Assembly: GCA_021502835.1 (NCBI GenBank)
Contig: JAKFGP010000040.1
Location: 62,001 to 126,000, forward strand
Length of the DNA stretch: 64,000 nucleotides
From: Streptomyces thinghirensis
Lineage (GTDB): Bacteria; Actinomycetota; Actinomycetia; Streptomycetales; Streptomycetaceae
Direction of reading: 5' to 3'
Shown here: piece after piece, positions 60,880-64,000 of the stretch
How positions within the stretch are numbered: the stretch's first letter is position 1
Layout of the letters: the number at the start of each line of letters is the position of its first letter
Position numbers and translations under genes: made by a program
The notes under the pieces: model-generated
Database searches by the model: none
What the model saw: only the letters and a program-made list of their open reading frames with translations
Told to the model about the DNA's origin: nothing

Positions 60880-60906
60880 CTGGCACTCCCCCACTGGAGG
60901 TGCCAA
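60880..60906. promoter_or_regulatory. CIRCE operator (HrcA site), slightly imperfect
   Basis: ctggcactc-n9-gaggtgccaa closely matches the CIRCE heat-shock operator ttggcactc-n9-gagtgccaa bound by HrcA. The right arm has one extra G (gaggtg), which in this error-prone sequence is probably an insertion. The position just after the promoter -10 is exactly where HrcA represses groESL in streptomycetes. Confidence 0.85.
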
Positions 60907-61004
60907 CTACGCGACGGGCAGGTCCGGCACCCGCGACGACGGATCCACCTGGTCGCCACCTCAGACAGTTAACCCCGTGAGATTTCCGAAGGGGAGGTCG
61001 GATC

Positions 61005-61312
61005 GTGACGACCACCAGCTCCAAGGTTGCCATCAAGCCGCTCGAGGACCGCATTGTGGTCCAGCCGCTCGACGCCGAGCAGACCACGGCTTCGGGCCTG
61101 GTCATTCCGGACACCGCCAAGGAGAAGCCCCAGGAGGGCGTCGTCCTGGCCGTTGGCCCGGGCCGCTTCGAGGACGGCAACCGTCTTCCGCTCGACTCAG
61201 CGTCGGCGACGTCGTGCTCTACAGCAAGTACGGCGGCACCGAGGTGAAGTACAACGGCGAGGAGTACCTCGTCCTCTCGGCCCGCGACGTGCTCGCGATC
61301 GTCGAGAAGTAA
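61005..61312 (+). CDS. groS: Co-chaperonin GroES (frameshift near 3' half)
   Basis: The 10-kDa lid of the chaperonin. GTG 61005 gives [20 protein letters not shown], then [20 protein letters not shown], the mobile loop, and [21 protein letters not shown] missing base near 61195 follows, and the other frame completes [20 protein letters not shown] and [16 protein letters not shown]. 102 residues. Regulated by the CIRCE/HrcA site upstream and followed by groEL, 109 bp away. Confidence 0.97.
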
Positions 61313-61421
61313 TTCACCGAAGCACCTTGCTTTCCAGCTGCGCCCTGGCTCCCGCGCAAAAGCCGGGTGTCGGGGGCGCAGGCCATACTAACCCAAGATT
61401 TCCGGAAGGGCTCACGCTCCC

Positions 61422-63048
<1,627 letters not shown>

Positions 63049-63083
63049 GCGTCGCGCTGAGCTGAACCCGGCCGACCGAGCCG

Positions 63084-63121
63084 ACGGTGCCCAGTACCCC
63101 TGCCGGGGTGCTGGGCACCGT
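63084..63121 (+). terminator. Terminator after groEL
   Basis: acggtgcccagtacccc and ggggtgctgggcaccgt pair over 17 bases with one wobble around tgcc. It lies 36 bp after the groEL stop. The downstream genes are on the opposite strand, so it may serve both directions. Confidence 0.85.
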
Positions 63122-63171
63122 GCGTTCGTCCGGCCTTGAGACTGCCGGCGTACACGTCCTCCTCGGCCGGC

Positions 63172-63530
63172 TCAAGGGACGTGGCGGCGGAAGCCGGGCG
63201 CCACCACCGCCCATACTGTCCCGCCCGGCGCCCCCGGTCGCTCGGCCACGCCCCACTCCTCGGCGAGTGCAGCCACCAGGGGCGGCCCGCGCCCGTCCCC
63301 GCGAGCCGCCTTCCGGCGCGAGCACCGGCCGACGCTCCCGCGCACGTCGCTCACCTCCACCAGGATGCGCCCATCGCCGTCATGGGCCAGCCGCGACTCC
63401 GCGTCGCGCCCCGGCACCCGACCGTGGGTGACGGCGTTGGCCGCCGGCTCGTCCGCGACCAGTACCGCGGCGTCATGGACCGGTGTGCGGTACGGCCGCC
63501 CCAGCGGTCGAGCTGGTGCGAAGCCGTCAC
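63172..63530 (-). CDS. ATP-binding anti-sigma-like (HATPase) protein (frameshifted)
   Basis: A GHKL-fold protein of about 120 residues resembling RsbW/SpoIIAB-type regulators, very numerous in streptomycetes. It begins VTASHQLDRWGGRTAHRS; after errors near 63465 the N-box reads VADELAANAVTHGRVPG, then LAHDGDGRILVEVSDVRG and PPLVAALAEEWGVAE, ending GGTVWAVVAPGFRRHVP. The N-box (E..NA..H) and G-box (DGRGPPLV) for ATP-Mg are present. GTG 63530 overlaps the stop of the upstream gene (GTGA), so the two are coupled. The target sigma or anti-sigma-antagonist is unknown. Confidence 0.8.
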
Positions 63531-64000
63531 AGCAGCCCGCTCAGCGGCAGTACCCGCTCGGCGAGCCGGCCCCGCAGCCTCCCCCGGCGGCGTCGGCCTC
63601 CGAGGAGCCAGTCGGCGGCGACCAGCAACTCGGCGTGCTCGGTGACGTCCTCGGGTCGCAGGGCGCAGAACCGAGGTGACCGCGTCCAGGCCGAGACCGT
63701 CGTCCTCGGCGCCTCCGAGACGCCCGTCGGGACGGCTGTGGGCAGCGGTGTACACGGCGAGGAGCCGGGTGGCGGCGCCCGCCTTCCTCTTCCGCAACTT
63801 CCGGTCGCCCACCACCCGCTGCGCCCACCCCGAGAGCCGTGCACGGGTGACCTTGCCGAAGGAGAACGGGCGGGGCTCGGTGGGCAGCAGCATGGGCACC
63901 GTGATCTGGGTGGGTTCCTCGGGCCGGGACGTCACCGCGTCGTCGGCCGAGACGTCCTCCGGCAGCCGCAGCCAGCCGGCGTCGACCAGTTGCTGGAGCA
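63527..64000 (-). CDS. Hypothetical protein, cut by the window edge
   Basis: The C-terminal part of a gene that enters from beyond 64000. It reads LQQLVDAGWLRLPEDVSADD, AVTSRPEEPTQITVPMLLPT, FSFGKVTRARLSGWAQRVVG and RKRKAGAATRLLAVYTAAHS, then after an error near 63680 RPEDVTEHAELLVAADWL and LAERVLPLSGLL. Basic and helical, it looks like a regulator, but I recognise no family. Its stop overlaps the start of the ATPase-fold protein, which suggests that the two act together. Confidence 0.6.

Overview
The window is chromosomal core DNA of a Streptomyces species or very close relative. The grounds are the very high G+C with G/C in most third positions, frequent GTG starts, XRE/DUF5753-DUF397 regulator pairs, the order rpsJ to rplO, secY, adk, map, infA, rpmJ, rpsM, rpsK, rpoA, rplQ, truA, rplM, rpsI, glmM, and a groES-groEL1 pair behind a CIRCE-type operator. 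The order gdhA ... groEL resembles, from memory, the S. coelicolor region around SCO4683-SCO4762. The sequence is draft grade. Almost every gene over about 400 bp has one or more single-base indels, including genes no bacterium can lose, so I treat most frameshifts as sequencing errors and give the joined gene span. Errors are densest at about 20-27 kb and 61-63 kb.

Layout. 0-3 kb: an XRE/DUF397 regulator pair, a divergent XRE (MmyB-type) regulator and short-chain dehydrogenase separated by a palindrome, a small tautomerase and a 7-bp tandem repeat. 3-11 kb: gdhA, then an accessory toxin island: a possible adaptor protein, an unknown acidic protein, a large Rhs/YD-repeat polymorphic toxin with an N-terminal helical/membrane module and a C-terminal tip resembling Ntox21, and a CdiI-type immunity gene. 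11-31 kb: the S10-spc-alpha ribosomal cluster, with secY, adk, map, infA, rpoA and truA. A roughly 2 kb insertion between adk and map carries a beta-propeller-like gene and a small opposite-strand gene.

31-39 kb: two truncated genes meeting head to head, a membrane-anchored protein, a GT87-like membrane protein, rplM-rpsI from their own promoter, glmM, a REP-like repeat interrupted by a 184-bp MITE, a DUF389 protein and coaA. 39-50 kb: lipoprotein, glmS, ASCH protein, bifunctional NAD(P)HX repair enzyme, XRE-cupin regulator, formylglycine-generating-enzyme-like protein, acpS, alr, alpha/beta hydrolase, tsaE and a small protein behind a palindrome. 50-64 kb: a secreted protein, tsaB-rimI-tsaD, a LacI regulator, an LCP wall-ligation protein, an ECF42-type sigma factor with its DGPF/YCII partner, a methyltransferase, two tandem polysaccharide deacetylase lipoproteins, groES-groEL1, an ATPase-fold anti-sigma-like protein and a gene running off the right edge.

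Functionally most of the window is housekeeping: translation, protein export (secY), N-terminal processing (map), peptidoglycan precursors (glmS, glmM, alr), coenzyme A and carrier-protein activation (coaA, acpS), t6A tRNA modification (tsaE, tsaB, tsaD) and chaperonins. The accessory content most worth attention is the Rhs toxin/immunity island beside the S10 operon, the adk-map insertion and the MITE whose target-site copy supplies a stop codon.
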